Positions 34,390 through 47,419 of a DNA stretch of 64,000 bases are shown here, piece by piece. The DNA comes from Isoetes taiwanensis (Eukaryota; Streptophyta; Lycopodiopsida; Isoetales; Isoetaceae). The stretch covers positions 248,001-312,000 of the forward strand of contig JAJEKV010000084.1 of assembly GCA_021234155.1 (NCBI GenBank), in the 5' to 3' direction. The position numbers were made by a program, and so were the translations under genes. The notes beneath the pieces were generated by a model that had not been told where the DNA came from, made no database searches, and saw nothing but the letters and a program-made list of their open reading frames with translations. The stretch's first letter is position 1; the number at the start of each line of letters is the position of its first letter.

Positions 34390-35640
34390 AATATCCATCA
34401 AAGCATGATTAAGGTAGCTGCTATCATGGGAGGCATTTCAGTTAAAGTTTTTGTTGAGACGATGGGATAGAGCTCTTTGGCCAAAAGTTGCGGACTATCT
34501 ACAGCCTATTCTGCCACACCAAGAAGATATTGTGATATGGGTTTGACATGAGGAGGTTAAGGAGTGCGAATTTGTGAACTCTACGTATATATAGCACAAT
34601 AACAGGGGGTTCCAAAAGGATTTGATATGGATGTAAAAATTACAATTCCTGAAACCATAGACCATATATCCCTAAAACAATTCAATGGGTTGTTATAAAA
34701 AAAACATAGATTCAAGATAGAAAATAATCACATTGGCTCACTGGGTATTAGGACATTGAGTTATTTTGGTAGAGATTTGAGCCCACGTATTTCATATTTT
34801 AAAATCTTAGGCAAAGCCATATGGAGGTTCGATATTCCTTCAAAACCTTAGGCGAACTCGTATTTCATATTTCAAAATCATAGGCGCCTCCAATCATAAA
34901 TGACAGAGGCCCCAACAGACGATTTGGGCCGTAGGATAAACGAATCTGATGACTATGGTAGTCCAGAGTGCACTTCATTCTAATAAGTCACCATTTCAAC
35001 TCATTCCTTCAATGGCAGCAGATGTGGTATTAGACATGGCATAAGCTACTTCATCCTAAAGTGACGGTTCATTGGTAACAGATTCTTCATAGATGTATTT
35101 GGGTTAACGTGCTTGTAAGTTTAACCCTAGAATATCAGATCAGTGTCCGGTATGCAGACCTGAATCTACGACCATTGAGCATTGCTTTTTTATGTGTGGC
35201 CACCTCAGACATGTATGGGATTGGTTGTTCTCTCTTTTTCATGTTTCATTAACAAACAAGTGTTCTCGGCAATTTACCTAAGTACTTAGACGGAATTACA
35301 AAGCTAGGCTTTTCATCTTGCAGCAGGGTGTTTGCTTTGGACTATTTGGAAAAGACGAAGACTGGTAATCTTTAAAGGTTTGGATGTGGCAGATAACCGT
35401 GTTCTTCAAGAAGCCCAAGGTCACATTGCTAAGTCATACCATTGTTCTTCGCTTGCCCCTCGTAAGAGGCGATTGATCTTTGAGGAGTATTTGGATGTGC
35501 TTAGGCAGGTTGCTTTACTCGATGGGTCTCTGCTTATCTGCTGAGATTTTATTCCTATCTTTGCACTTATACTTTGATTAAATAAAGTCTGATGTCCTTG
35601 CGATTCAGAACACCATGCTGCAGCCAATCCTGGCTAAACC
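34390..35640 (+). mobile_element. Decayed LINE (family 1) C-terminal fragment
   Basis: Near 34445-34550 a frame reads KFLLRRWDRALWPKVADYL, matching the family 1 LINE at 28490. Then about 400 bp are unrelated. From about 35035 a second block reads LLHPKVTVHW, then CPVCRPESTTIEHCFFMC, a complete C-x2-C...H-x4-C zinc-binding motif. The frame 35332-35544 (TIWKRRRLVIFKG...) matches the usual end of such LINE proteins. The end is marked by an AATAAAGTCTG stretch near 35580. Several stops are present. Confidence 0.75.
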
Positions 35641-35649
35641 CTAGACATC

Positions 35650-38600
35650 AAGAATTTTCTCCCTTTTGGAATGGCTAAAATATTCTTTTTCTTAAAATTG
35701 ACCTTTATTACCTTTAGCCACAAAATTTAACTAAAGGTCTAAAAAGTAGCCATTTGGCGAATTTTAGCCACTCTTTAATACCCTGCTCACCATAATAGTA
35801 GTCTCACAATATAGGAGAGTCTTTGCATCATTCTCTCTATAAAGATCCCAAAAACTTCCATCAAAAACATAAAACTCATTGTGGACAAAGCAGAAAAAAG
35901 TATATATTTGTCAATACCATCATCTCTTAGCCTGTAGCGCGACTTGGTGTTTACATTGCCAGGTTACAACAGTATTGAGCATCACAAGTCACCAACATTT
36001 TCAGAACGCGTACTCCATGATCATCTCTAATGCTCATATGCAACATCTAGAAACATACATTTCAATCCATGCATCATGTTTGGAAGCTTTTTTTGGCACC
36101 TGATGCCATGTACCGATCAAGGAGTGAAATGATCTAAACCATGTCCTGGTGCCTCAAAACCTTCAAATTTATTGAACAAACTGGATTTATAGATTAGACT
36201 CTTGTTCGAAATGGCTAGTTTTGAATGAAATTAATGTAGAAAACACCAGAGTAGATTTGAAACATGCTAAAACATCTTCATGAATGTACCTACAAGATCA
36301 TCCTCTTCGACATCAGAAAGCTTCTTATACATGAATAATATCAATCTTTTGATAGGTTCATTGCATAAAACATTTGGAACGATTTAAATTGGATATATTT
36401 TTTTGAGAATACCATGATATTCAAATATATGATAGAGGTTCAGGCATATTTTGAAGTATTTTGAAGTATTTCATAAGAAGTATAACTTTGGTTTTTTTTT
36501 TAAAGCATCAATCATCATCAATCATGCTCTATACTTTGGTACATCCAAGTTCATTTGCTAGTGCAAATGTTGTATTATCAAGCTGCTGCTAAACATCAGA
36601 TATCAAACTCCTTATCTCAAACTTGCACCTATCAAGATAATATTCAAATGCACGAGTTGACACAATTGTTGGCATGCATAACAATACTCCAAGAAATTTG
36701 AACTCGATAATCTACCAAATTAAAGAACTCAAACAAAGCAAGGAACCATTTTCTATGGCTATTGCTGGGTATTTGGATTGCCCCCTATTAAGCGCCAATT
36801 CGTTAGGGGAAGGGTAGGTGCATCTTGAGGCATATTTTGGCATATCTAATGATCTGAAGGCTACAATCACTAGTTGTATTTCCGGCAGCGAAAAATATTT
36901 TTGTATTTTCCAGTATGAATACGGGCCTAAGGTTTTTAGCTTTTTGAATGCCAAAGGATTCCTTGGCCCATTGAATTTGCTTGCAAGCCCTGGCAAATGG
37001 AGCTATGTCGTGTGCATGCAGAGGGTAACGAAAAATACCCCTGTATACGATTTTTTGAAAGGAAATTTCAACCCCTTCCATATAGCCCTAACTCCTATGT
37101 ATGGGTGTGAAAATGGGTCAAAAAACCGCACTATGAGTCACTCAGGCACATTGTATGGCACCTCCAACCCCCAAAAAAAAAACCGCACAAAGACTAGCCT
37201 TGACAAAAGCCATACTAGCCACTTCTACATACCTCGGTCAATCCCTTGGTACTGTTATCTATCCGTACATGAGACCCTTTAGGTCAAAGACGGCACATCC
37301 AGTCCTTGATCTCAGGAGAATTAACAAGAAAAACCAAACTAAAAAAGGTCCACCAAACTTTTATTTTATCCAAACTATATTTGTCTTCAATACATGGATA
37401 ATCTCACATTTGATTCTGATAGACCATTAAATTTCAATTCCTTATTGAAGACATCTGCTTCCATGAATATCATAATAACCCCTAGTCATCTAACTTTGTT
37501 AATTTTGAACAGCCCTTTCAAGGCATCTTGTTCATAGGACAAAATACAAATCTTGTGTTCCATAGGCTTTACATGGATTTTTTCCAAAAGGTATAATGTA
37601 AGACGGATTCTGCTCTATCATATTGCCATTTGTCAGACTGTAATACTAAATTCGTAAGAACATCTTGCCCAATATTTCTTGTCTTTAAACTTTAGAAAAA
37701 TCCAATGACAACTGAAAAAAGGCCTCTAGCCTACATCAGCTCAGGTTTTAGGCCAAACATGTTACCTTGCCGCTAATATCTTGCAAGTTCAGTTTGAAAG
37801 CTATAAAATCAATTCAAAACCTGCCAAACAGCATACCTTATGCTCTTTTTTAAAAGCGAGAACAATGCAATTGCAAAAGCCAAGTTGCTCAAAATAAAAG
37901 GTTCCTCATCCGATATCCATCTCCAATGCTCCGAATTTGAAATGAATCGACAAAATAAGGACAATAAGAGAAGAAACCCTCGCATTACTGCGACCAACCA
38001 TGCACACGTTAGCAGTAATCCCGGTAACTGTGCAAGGGCCAAAAGGTACATATGGAGTTTCTTGGCTTATCGCCTTTCACTCATTGTACTCTTTTGCCCT
38101 TGCTCAAATAAAGAAGTAATGGAAATGAATTCAGATAATAGTCTTAAACCTATGGTCATTATGTTCAACCAATAGATTCATGTCACTTGTAATAAATCAG
38201 CTCGCTTAGGCTGCACCTCTGATCCAACTTACCATGTTGTTCAAATCAAAATGTATTCAAGTTAAAATATTACCCTGCATGATTGCTTACTGTCCCATTA
38301 AACAGAATAAGATACAGGTGCTGCAAATATACTCATAAAAAACACGAAGTATAAGCTTGAACCTCCATATCAGGTTATATGCCATATACCGTTAGTTCAT
38401 GTTAATATTTATTATTTTTGCTTAAATTCAGCAAGTAGACGTTAACACTTCATTAATACCATAATACTGCTGCTCAACTTCATAAAAAGCACAGCAACTA
38501 TACAAGCCATAAGGCTTCATATAGATCCGAAATGTTTAACCAGCTTTGGTATGCTTACTATCACTTCTACTTACTTTTGTGGCAGCATTGGCTTTTAACT

Positions 38601-38650
38601 GGACACATCTTCCCTATCTTGACATTTATATACTAAAATGACAGATTGTT
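35650..38650. other. Long AT-rich stretch without supported genes
   Basis: Includes ORFs up to 154 codons (36818-37282), but none shows a motif, codon bias or splice structure I can support. Confidence 0.4.
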
Positions 38651-38652
38651 TA

Positions 38653-38941
38653 CCTGATCTTCATTATGTTGCATGCATTCCCCATCCATTTGCATTTTAG
38701 GGACCGTATGCTCAAAGGCCTGGTTGCCTTGTCGAAAATTTGGCCGTTGTTCCTATTGAATGGATAAGCCCTTTTGCCATATGGCCCATCAGCATGATCT
38801 TTTCTGGGATCAAACCCTCTTCCACGACCATGTCTTTCCATTCCTTGTGAATCGGATAAGGTGTTCATCAAGCAACATTCTCTCGAGACTAACTGTGTCT
38901 AGGCGCTTCCCTTCCGCCTTATCAGATAAATCATGCCCTTA
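38653..38941 (-). pseudogene. Possible decayed exon of an unrecognised host gene
   Basis: On the minus strand, after an acceptor-like TTTAAG (38947-38942), frames read HDLSDKAEGKRLDTVSLERM, then GMERHGRGRGFDPRKDHADG, then QAFEHTVPKMQMDGECMQHN. They end at a donor CAG|GTAAAC (38652). Two one-base shifts separate the three parts. The middle part is Arg/Gly-rich. The absence of stops between shifts suggests former coding sequence. No family recognised. Confidence 0.35.
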
Positions 38942-39296
38942 AAGCTAGCTCCTGGATAGCTCTAGTCAAACAGTAGTACCAGTCTTAGCTATTCTCCAAA
39001 AACAAAGATCGGCCATGCCAGAAACCCTAGACAGCCCAAAAGAAACCATTTTTGCCCGTCATGGCTTTAGGCATTTTCTTTGAGTCACACCCCATGGGTA
39101 AGCATTAAACTTTGTCGTAAAGATTTCCATATAAGGCAATTTCTTAGCATTACGATGTAATGCTTGCCATCCATCCCATTAAATCCCATCATTGCATTTA
39201 TTCTTGGGTCTTGTTTCGAGGCCCATTTTTGGCCAACATTAAATTTTGCCTTTGGTATTCAACACCTTACGCAACTCCATTAATTATTTCATCCGT

Positions 39297-39420
39297 ATCT
39301 CCAATACCTTTTATAAATGCTTAGTCCATTTCCTCTTATATGCCTTATTCACCAAGGCTATCTCCAATACCTTTTATAAATGTTTATTCCATTTCCTTCT
39401 ATATGCCTTATTCACCAAGG
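39297..39420. repeat. Tandem duplication of about 62 bp
   Basis: TATCTCCAATACCTTTTATAAATG...CTTATTCACCAAGGC occurs at 39297-39358 and again at 39359-39420 with a few changes. Confidence 0.9.
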
Positions 39421-39584
39421 CCCTGCATTTATAACTTTAACATGGTCTATTCATGGCCATATGCAAAATCCATTCATAAAGGATCCCTTGCTAAAAAATG
39501 TTATTTACATCTATTAAGCATATTACTTTGCTTAGTCGGCACTTTTGCTTGTGGATCCATTCATTACATGTGATCCACTTCTAC

Positions 39585-39665
39585 CTAAAAAAAAACAAAA
39601 CCCTAAAAAAAACCAGACCAGACCCTAATCCACACAACCCTAAAAAAAACCCTAAAACTAATGGG
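39585..39665. repeat. Degenerate telomere-like CCCTAAA stretch
   Basis: Several ACCCTAAAA units occur in about 80 bp, resembling the plant telomere unit CCCTAAA but irregular and A-expanded. Confidence 0.4.
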
Positions 39666-39739
39666 AGGATATTCACACCCACCACAAAAGAAGCCTCCAC
39701 CACAGGATTTGCCCCCTTTTCTAAAATCAACGGCTAACA

Positions 39740-42700
39740 AAAGGGTGCACTCTATAAATACTATTTAGTACACCTGGATGAATACGGCCACCAAATCATA
39801 TGAAAACCTTAGAGAAAACAGTACAAAAACACAAAAAAAACCATGTTATAATGCTAGATATTAGAACTCAGGCATGATTCCCGGCTACACTCCGCCATCA
39901 ACTTGACCGCTGCCTTGCGGATTCACTGCACATGCACTCAATGGGGTTAGTCCTCGTGATTAAGTGGGGATCCCATAGCTGCTACATGGAAACACTCTGG
40001 AATCTTGGATAACAAGAACATGAACAATGCAAAACACAAGATGCTATGGTGCAATGCTAGACAATGACAACAAAAGAAACATCACAAGCATCAGGAGCAA
40101 GGAACACAAAGCCAAAGTACCAAAACAACATAAACAAAGCTCTGGGACAATGGAAAGCTCAGCCAGCCTACAAGCAGGCCCTGTTGGCAGAGAAATGCCC
40201 AGCCAGCTCACATTCCGAGCCACATTGGCAGAATTGGTAGGGTGAACCTCGTATGCGCATACGCTTCCCAGCCCACGTCTGGCACTGGAGGACCTCTTAC
40301 CATGGAGTCAGAAGAGTTGACGTACAACCTCACCAGGAAGCTACGCCCGTGAGGAAGCCACGCCCGGTGTCACAAAGCATAGATACAAAGAACACAGATG
40401 ACATGAGAATGCCGGAGCAACCTAGGCCACCGAACCTAGGCCACCGAGGTTCCAAGTACATAAATAAACACCAAGCACTGTTACATAATGGCTGTGACAA
40501 CATGTAATGTTCATTAGTTTCCTAAATAGGTGTCTAAACTATACCCTTACCAAGGTTGCCCATACAACCTGCCCATATTGGGGTAGCAGTTTCGGTCCTG
40601 AAATCTCAATAACAACCAAACTTGTCGATGCAACATGCTCAAACAACTGCTACAAAATCGATGTAGAACTAACTTCCCAACATTATTTATTTAAGACCCT
40701 TAGCTATGGTTTTAAAGTTTTTATATTAAAAAAGCCACTTCCTTAGCTAATGGATTTGTTTTACGTGCATACAGCTTTAAAATCTACAGGGTCTTACGAC
40801 CGCAACTACTTGTAACTTCTGCCAACTGGTCCCTAGGCTACGCCCCCTCTCCAAGAGCCAAGAATCGCCCACCTTTAGAAGTTCTCAAATTATTACTCTT
40901 TAATTACACTTATTCTTTATTACATGTTTATTCGAAGCAATACAATTTCTTACATATATTCCCGGCTCTTGTGTTCTCCCAATCACCTGCAACTTGCCAG
41001 GACTTCCTCGATGGATGGCCTGCTAGATTCCATCATCTTATACTTCCATACTTCCTTTCTTATATCTTTATATCCTAAAATAACAACTTGTTAACAAGCA
41101 ACAATTAGCAAATATAAATATAGACATAAACAACAAAGAAAACCACAAAAGTTACAGGACAGAAACAAAGAGAGACCTCTCTTTTGACTATGATTTTGGG
41201 CATTGATTCTCTCTATAACAATGACCCATAGGGAAGTTGGTCTGTTCCTGCCCCAAATCGGCCTGATCCAAGTGGTTTTCAATCAGAAAATATCCAGCAG
41301 CAACAAATGGGTTGGGTTTCTGAAACAGATCTAGCAGCCCCCAATCTGGACCGGTTCCTCTAGAATCATGGACATTATTGATGCTAAAGCCTATCTTGAC
41401 AGATCCATAGGAGATTCACATCATTTTATGGCAATTTTAAGTCATTCTAGACTGTTCTTTGGCACTACTGTCACCATCCAACAACTACTTCCAGCTCTAA
41501 ATTCAGCCAAATAACTATTGCTTCTACAATTTCGGCCCTTTAGGAAGCCAAATCGGTCTGTTCCATGTCATTTCCAAGAGTCTCAAGAAGATCCACTTCC
41601 ACTTATGATGATTTTGTTGCAGAATAAAACCCTTGCTGCAGCCCATAGTTTTCCAGTTAAACTCATCTTGGATTAATTCAGGCCTCCTTTAAGCCTTATC
41701 ATGATACTTCTCATATCCAAAAGCACCTCCTGCTTGCTTACTCTAATGGAAAACCTCTCAATCACAATTCTTACAAAATCGTATGCAATTTGATTCTTAG
41801 CAGCCTATGCAAGCCTCAATTCAACCCTTAGAATTCAAAACCCCACCTGAGAAAAAGATTTGATGCAGTCTCTTCAAGCTCTGACCTCCACAGCACCACA
41901 GAACTCCAAAACCCTCTCTTGCAAATCAGCCACGTTCCCAAAAGACCTCTTTTAAACAAAAATCCTTTGCTTAAATAGATATATGCTATATATGTATCTT
42001 TATGTATTTACGTGCAACTACCTTGTACAATACTGGTTCCTAACTTCCTACCGTTACACCTTCTGAAAGTAGATGATATGGCAATCAACTGCAGCCCTCT
42101 GAAGGGGCAAGCAACCTATCTCCTACAGAAGAATCTGATATTGAATTGTGGATTATACTACAAGCGCCGTAGCTGGAAAAGCTTTCTGTACCTACTCTAA
42201 TTCGAGGTGGCAAGGGATATCATTGCGCCCCAGACTTCGGCCCTATATAGCAGAACGACCTCCACCAAAATATCCTCCTTAATAAGGATTTAAAAAAGAA
42301 AAATGCTCACGACCGTCGTGATAAAGCTTCCCATATTCCGTTTTTTTTTTCTATAGTAAGATTTTGGAAGGATTTAGATTGTCTTCATATGTTGTGAGCA
42401 TAGCTTGCTACAGTGGCACCCTGGATTATGGTCCAGGCTCAATAGCTCTACATGTATGGTGGTTTTCCTGGGGTATCATGCTCTGTTTTTTAGGGGATGG
42501 GATGGCGCGTGGCATGGCCTTGGTGTGCATGCCTTCTAATTTCGTTTCCCTCTTTCTTTCCACTGGTTTTAGTGTTTGACCAGAGGCCTGCTTCTATTTG
42601 ACGCCTAAGATGCACCTGGCCAGAATCCCCTGCCTATAGAAGGGAAATTGGTAGCCCTTGCATTTGAGGGCAAGAAATTTGATGTCATTGACACTGACGG

Positions 42701-42933
42701 TAGAGGCATCAGCATTTGATGCTAAGTTTTGATAGCACTGTGAGTACATCTCTTCGTATTCAGTCATAATTTGTTGGCCCCCACTCCTATAAGGTGCTTC
42801 GATATGCCCCGTCGGTGCTTGCTTCCCAGTCGTCGGCGCTACCTTTCAGTTTGTCATCATCAGGTTCAGCAACCTCTGTGCCTCTATAGTTCGGTAAGAA
42901 TCATGTTCGCATGTTAAACAAAATGATGGAGGT
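39740..42933. other. Stretch without supported genes left of the Tat-like element
   Basis: Only short ORFs. A 14-bp tandem repeat (AACCTAGGCCACCG twice) lies at about 40422-40449. Around 42830-42892 a block ending CTATAGTTCG|GTAAGAA resembles an exon end near the LTR insertion site, but the protein is unrecognised. Confidence 0.35.
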
Positions 42934-44947
42934 TGATGGCTTACTCTTGCGAGTAGCCATCATATTTTGTCTCTAGTTTCTTTTTATCTAGCACTAATTG
43001 TTAGCTCATCTAGTTTGCATTTAGCAGGTGAACAATCAAGCAATTCAGGTCAGATAATAGCAGAGTACAAGGGATATCATACCATCATAGAAGATGCGGG
43101 CAGTGGATTTGCAGAAGTAAGTGTTTGACGAGGATACAAGTTAGCCAAGTTAGCCAAGTGAAGTTTGGTGTTTGCGCAAGTTTCTTAAGAAAAAAAAGAA
43201 AAGAAGGTTTGCCATGGATTTTCTCCATATTTTGCCCTTCTATTCCATGTTCCATGCCATGCACCTTAAAAGGCTTTTTCCTATTCTTGTTTCATATATT
43301 CCATGCCATGCATCTATAAGACCTTCTCTTGCCCTCATTCTAATGCCCATGTTCTAATGCCCATGTAGTGTTCTTATATTTCCATGGAGTTCTTCCTTGT
43401 AACCATAAGAGCAAAAAAAAAAAAGGGGGTATCAATGTCTAGTCCATGGAGCACAATCTGTGCCATTTTCTCTTCTTTTCCTACATCTTTATTTGCCAAA
43501 GTTGCCATTTGTTTTTTCATTTCCTATTGAAAAAGATCCAAAAAAAAAAAAAAAAAAAAAAGTGGTTGTCTTGTTGCTTTCCCCCTTTGCTATTGAAAAA
43601 GACAAAAAAAAGTGTTGCCGTGCATTGTTTTTTGGCTTTCATTTTCCTTTACCTTTGAAACAAAAAAAGGACAAAGAAAGAAAAGCTTTTATTGCAGGAA
43701 TGCCCTTGTGCCTCATTCTTATGTTGCCTTTATGACCATGGTGGATAAACGTGAGCTATATTAAGCCAATCATGTCCTTATCCAATCGTCTCCCAAAATA
43801 AGCATGATATTTTTATGGGCCATGTTTCAACGTAGCCAAAAGCCTTTTTGTTTCTAAAATACATTGCCTTTTTCTACCTTTTTGATTTTCAATGATATCC
43901 ACTTGCTTAGGAAATGCCCTTACAGAAAACGTCCTTATCCCTTATCTGTCCAAAATCCATGGCATGTATGTCGGTTCTGTAAAAAGAAAGAATCCATGGC
44001 ATGTATGTCGGTTCTGTAAAAAGAAAGAAGGATTTGTTACAGAAGTGGGTTTCCGAGATGATTGGAGGCAATTGCTTGAAGATTGAAGACTTCTATGATG
44101 GCTATGACACATCCCTGGTATTTTGTGAAAAATCTGAACTTTGATTTCGCTTGTTGGTTGATTCACTTGTGAATTGTTACTGTTATTGTGGCATTTTGGT
44201 GACAGTCCAGACAATTACATCACATCTCATCTACTTCTATTTTGTTATCCATAAATTCTGAACTGTTATGAGCAGTACATTTACCTTTCTATTCTAAAAT
44301 TATGCTCATGTACAAGTTAGCAGTGCTTGTGATTATCAGTTAGATCTTCTGATGTTTTCACTCTTACATTCTGCTGACAGTTAGTTTTCAATTCCTTAAG
44401 TGGTGATCTGATTTTTCTTGCTTTGAAAGTTCCCTTGGTCTTACACTTGAGGGCATGTCTTAATTGGCAAGCAGCAGCATAAGTTGAGCACTGAGTTAAG
44501 CGATTATCTGGGATTTGGCATTGATATCCACCTAGATCCCTTTGTTTAGGCAAAATCTTTAAGCAGCTAAGTCCTTTGATCAACATAAAATTCTTAATTC
44601 ATCATAAAAGATAGAGAGCATTGTGTTATATGAAATATTCTGTTTGTATGCATCACAAGGTAGGCATGCATCATCGAAATTTTATGTAGACATTGCTTGT
44701 TGCATTCTAAAAAAAAAAAGGTAAGAGACTTGGTGCATGTTTATGTAATTTACTGAATGGAGATAGCATGATGTCCGAATTGCTCTTGGTTGGTTAGCAT
44801 AAGAGTATTGATTTTATGGTCAGATGCATGTACGAAAAAGAATATATAGCAGAGGTCCCGCTTATTATTAGTGGCCCGGAGGTCCTAACCCATTGAATTT
44901 CATTTTCTCCGAGTGTGTTCTCACAAGATCCAGGCTAGTGAGAAACA
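42934..44947 (+). repeat. 5' LTR of the Tat-like element
   Basis: TGATGG...GAAACA, 2014 bp. It begins with a near-perfect hairpin (TGATGGCT, T, ACTC, TTGC, GAGT, AGCCATCA). It lacks about 210 bp present in the 3' LTR (54935-55144). It contains a 37-bp tandem duplication (AATCCATGGCATGTATGTCG...) at about 43970-44030 that both LTRs share. ORFs in it are not genes. Confidence 0.95.
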
Positions 44948-44951
44948 TATT

Positions 44952-44969
44952 TGGAGGTCCTACCGAGAT
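44952..44969 (+). promoter_or_regulatory. Primer binding site, tRNA-Gln type
   Basis: TGGAGGTCCTACCGAGAT begins 4 bases after the LTR. Its complement ends ACCTCCA, as the 3' end of plant tRNA-Gln does; I recall the tRNA sequence from general knowledge and expect one or two mismatches. Confidence 0.65.
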
Positions 44970-45003
44970 CCCTTCCCGAATTTCTCTTAGTGTTATTTAA
45001 ACT

Positions 45004-46110
45004 ATGGCTAGGGGAGTGATTGAGGAAGTCTGGCATGAGCAATCCTCTACAAATCAAAGTCCAAAGACTCGGCAGAAACACGAAAATACCCATTTCCCAT
45101 CCATTTCTGACTGGGGAGCGATATTAGCCCCATTAGCCAAAGATGCCCCAATCTATTATGGATCTTTAAATCCTACTGAGTTTCTTAGTGTGTTTGAGGA
45201 ATACTATGAATTGTATGGTCATAGGAGAGGGGATAAGTGTACTGTTTTTGGGAAGTGTATGAGAGGGAGTCTAAAAGGTGGCATGAATATCATATGCTTC
45301 ATGAGGGTAGTACATGGAATATTATGGCAGAATCGTTTGTAAGGAGGTTTGGTGTAGTTCTTAGCCAATCTTCTTTGGTGCAAGAATTACATCATTTTAA
45401 GCTGCAAGAAGGAGAGGGTATCACTGCTTATATAGAGAGGTTCTCGCACTATCTAAAGGTGTGCCAAGATCGAGGTGTGAAAAATGCTCTACCACATACC
45501 ATGTTTTGTTTTATCTCTGGTTTGAGAGCGAGGCCTAGGTTGTACAAATAGGTTGTGCGAGCCTTGATCAAGGCCATTTGATTCTATGACGCAGCTTTTA
45601 GTAAAGCTAAAGATTATCTTTGCATATCTTTGAGCTCGAAATTGAAGGAACAACGCATGCACCAAATTGATTTTTGGAAGGAGCAACCGCCGCTTTCTGA
45701 AAAGTACAAGTGCTACAGATATTCAACAAGAGCGAAAAAAAGAAAGACAAAGGTTCCGATAGTAGAGTGGACGAGCTGAAAGTGGAATTGGTAAAGGCTC
45801 AAAATCGCTTGAAGGGAGCAAAGAGGGACAGTTTCAAAATCTGTTACAGGATGAATTGAAGAAACAACAAGACTCCTTTACAAATCAAATGAAGATGATG
45901 ATGGAAGAAGTGCAAAAGAATATGAAAGAGTTTGCATCAAAATCAAGAGATGCTGGAGTATGTAACTATTGTAAGAAGGTGGGCCATGAAGAGAGCACAT
46001 GTTATAGGAGAGTATGCCCAAAATGTTCTAAACCCGTGGACATTATGGTAAGGAGTGCCCGGTGTGTAGCCATTGTGGTATGATTGGTCACGAAGTTAAG
46101 TTTTGTCCAA
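45004..46110 (+). pseudogene. Gag of the Tat-like element, frameshifted, three zinc knuckles
   Basis: ATG 45004 starts MARGVIEEVWHEQS; the capsid region follows (PIYYGSLNPTEFLSVFEEYY). A one-base shift near 45255 moves it to a frame with RESKRWHEYHMLHEGS and LQEGEGITAYIERFSHYLKV, which runs to 45551. After a broken Lys-rich segment, the frame 45856-46083 has the knuckle C-x2-C-x4-H-x4-C at 45961-46002 (CNYCKKVGHEESTC). A second knuckle at 46015-46058 is split by a shift of two bases (CPKCSKP, then GHYGKEC). A third follows at 46065-46106 (CSHCGMIGHEVKFC). Three knuckles in a row are more than the usual one or two. Gag would coat element RNA. Confidence 0.8.
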
Positions 46111-46399
46111 TCATGCAATATGAGAAAACCATGGGGAAGAATGTAGTAGTTGAGAAGTCAGTGAAGTATATTGAGGCGATTCAAGAACCTGATACATCAG
46201 TGCTTGCAGTGACAAGACAACAAACATTAAAGGAGACTCAAATGCAAGTGCCACACAAGGATCACGAGAATAACATTTTACCTCCCAAACCAAGTATGGG
46301 ATCAACAAGCCATGTGCTGTCGAAGGAAGTCCAGCAAGTGGAGCATTTATTGAAGAATACAAAGGTAAGCATTGATTTGCTAACATTGTTTAAAGAAGC

Positions 46400-46860
46400 A
46401 CCCACCTATAAGCAGGGATTTTTAAGGTTGATGAACGATAGTCAAAGTGAAGGGGCTGCACTAATGGTTTGCCAAGCCACGTTCGAAGATCCTGGTGCAA
46501 TAACATGTCAAGCTCGAATAGGTAATTTTGAATTGTCAAATGCTATTGCAGATGGAGGTTCGTGTATAAATGTTATGCCATATCATGTCATGTTGAAGCT
46601 TGGTCTTAGCGTAACTACCAAGTCCCCTTTCATAATTAGAGGCTTCACTCAAAATTGTGTTACACCTCTTGGGATAATAGAGAATGTGCAGGTCATTGTG
46701 GAGGGAGTTATTGCCAATACTGCATTTATGGTAATCTCATTCACTGAGCAAAAGGAAGATGAAGCTTATGATCTTATTTTAGGAAGACCATGGCTTTGGG
46801 CAGTAGATGCGTGCCCCGTTTGGCGTAAAGGGGCATGCACTATATCAGATGGACGTAACC
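46400..46860 (+). CDS. Aspartic protease domain of the Tat-like element
   Basis: Within the open frame 46062-47105, ITCQARIGNFELSNAIADGG contains the catalytic aspartate in the form D-G-G-S, where most retropepsins have D-S/T-G. Then SCINVMPYHVMLKLGL and the second conserved segment YDLILGRPWL follow. Spacing agrees with gag-polyprotein proteases of Ty3/gypsy elements. The third residue of the catalytic triplet is intact and the middle one is glycine, so activity is uncertain. The frame is unbroken here and continues toward the RNase H segment. Confidence 0.78.
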
Positions 46861-47004
46861 AAGCTGTGATCTATACCAAGGCCAAAGCAAATGCTCAATC
46901 TCCGCAGTCCTTATTCTTAGAATTGATCACTCCCTCGCTCGAACATACTCTTTGTGCAAACCTAAACAAGTGGATTTGTAATAATGTCGGATTGCCATCA
47001 TCAA

Positions 47005-47400
47005 GAGCAATTCTATGGTTCGATGGAGGAGTATCAAGGAAATTAGAGATGTCGACTATTGGAAATGTCTTGAAGGATGAGCACGCAATATACTTGAGGA
47101 GATAAGCACCATTATTGATTATTGCACTAATAATATGGCGAATACAAAGCTCTCAATGCCGGATTGCATTTAGCTTTGCGACATGGTATTAAGGAATTAC
47201 AGGTATATGGAGACTCAGAACTAATTCTAAATCAAGTGCAGCATATCTATCAAGTTAAGGATGCCAAGTTAATGCCTTTGTATGAGGAAGCAAGAAAGCT
47301 TATAGCGAGAATTTTCCAATGTGGCATTTACTTGTGTGTCATGGACCGAAAATGAACATCTGCATTCCCTTTGCAAAGCTGCCATATTTCAGGCTCTTAC
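47005..47400 (+). pseudogene. Additional RNase H domain (archaeal-type/plant RVT_3-like) upstream of the RT
   Basis: AILWFDGGVSRK (from about 47010) gives the first catalytic Asp. After a stop at 47103 and one lost base, TNNMA-EYKALNAGLHLALRHG (about 47128-47185) gives the Glu and the hallmark TNN.AEY. YGDSELILNQVQ (about 47206-47240) gives the second Asp. WTENEHLHSLCKAA (about 47340-47385) is the C-terminal part, where the fourth Asp is replaced by His. TNNxAEYxAL and GDSxLI are typical of the second RNase H acquired by Tat-lineage elements. Here it lies between protease and RT. It is broken by a shift and a stop. Confidence 0.75.
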
Positions 47401-47419
47401 AGAAGGATTGGAAAAAGAG

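Noticed and set aside
36818-37282. 154-codon plus-strand ORF
   Set aside because: No recognisable motif, contains low-complexity Lys/Asn stretches and no splice or codon support.
39585-39665. Interstitial telomere
   Set aside because: Units are irregular and few; A-rich sequence with CCCTAAA resemblance is more likely. Kept only as a weak repeat.
43446-43735. ORFs inside the Tat-like LTRs (also 54310-54600, 54757-55289)
   Set aside because: They recur because the LTRs are duplicated; A-run length changes break them and there are no protein motifs.
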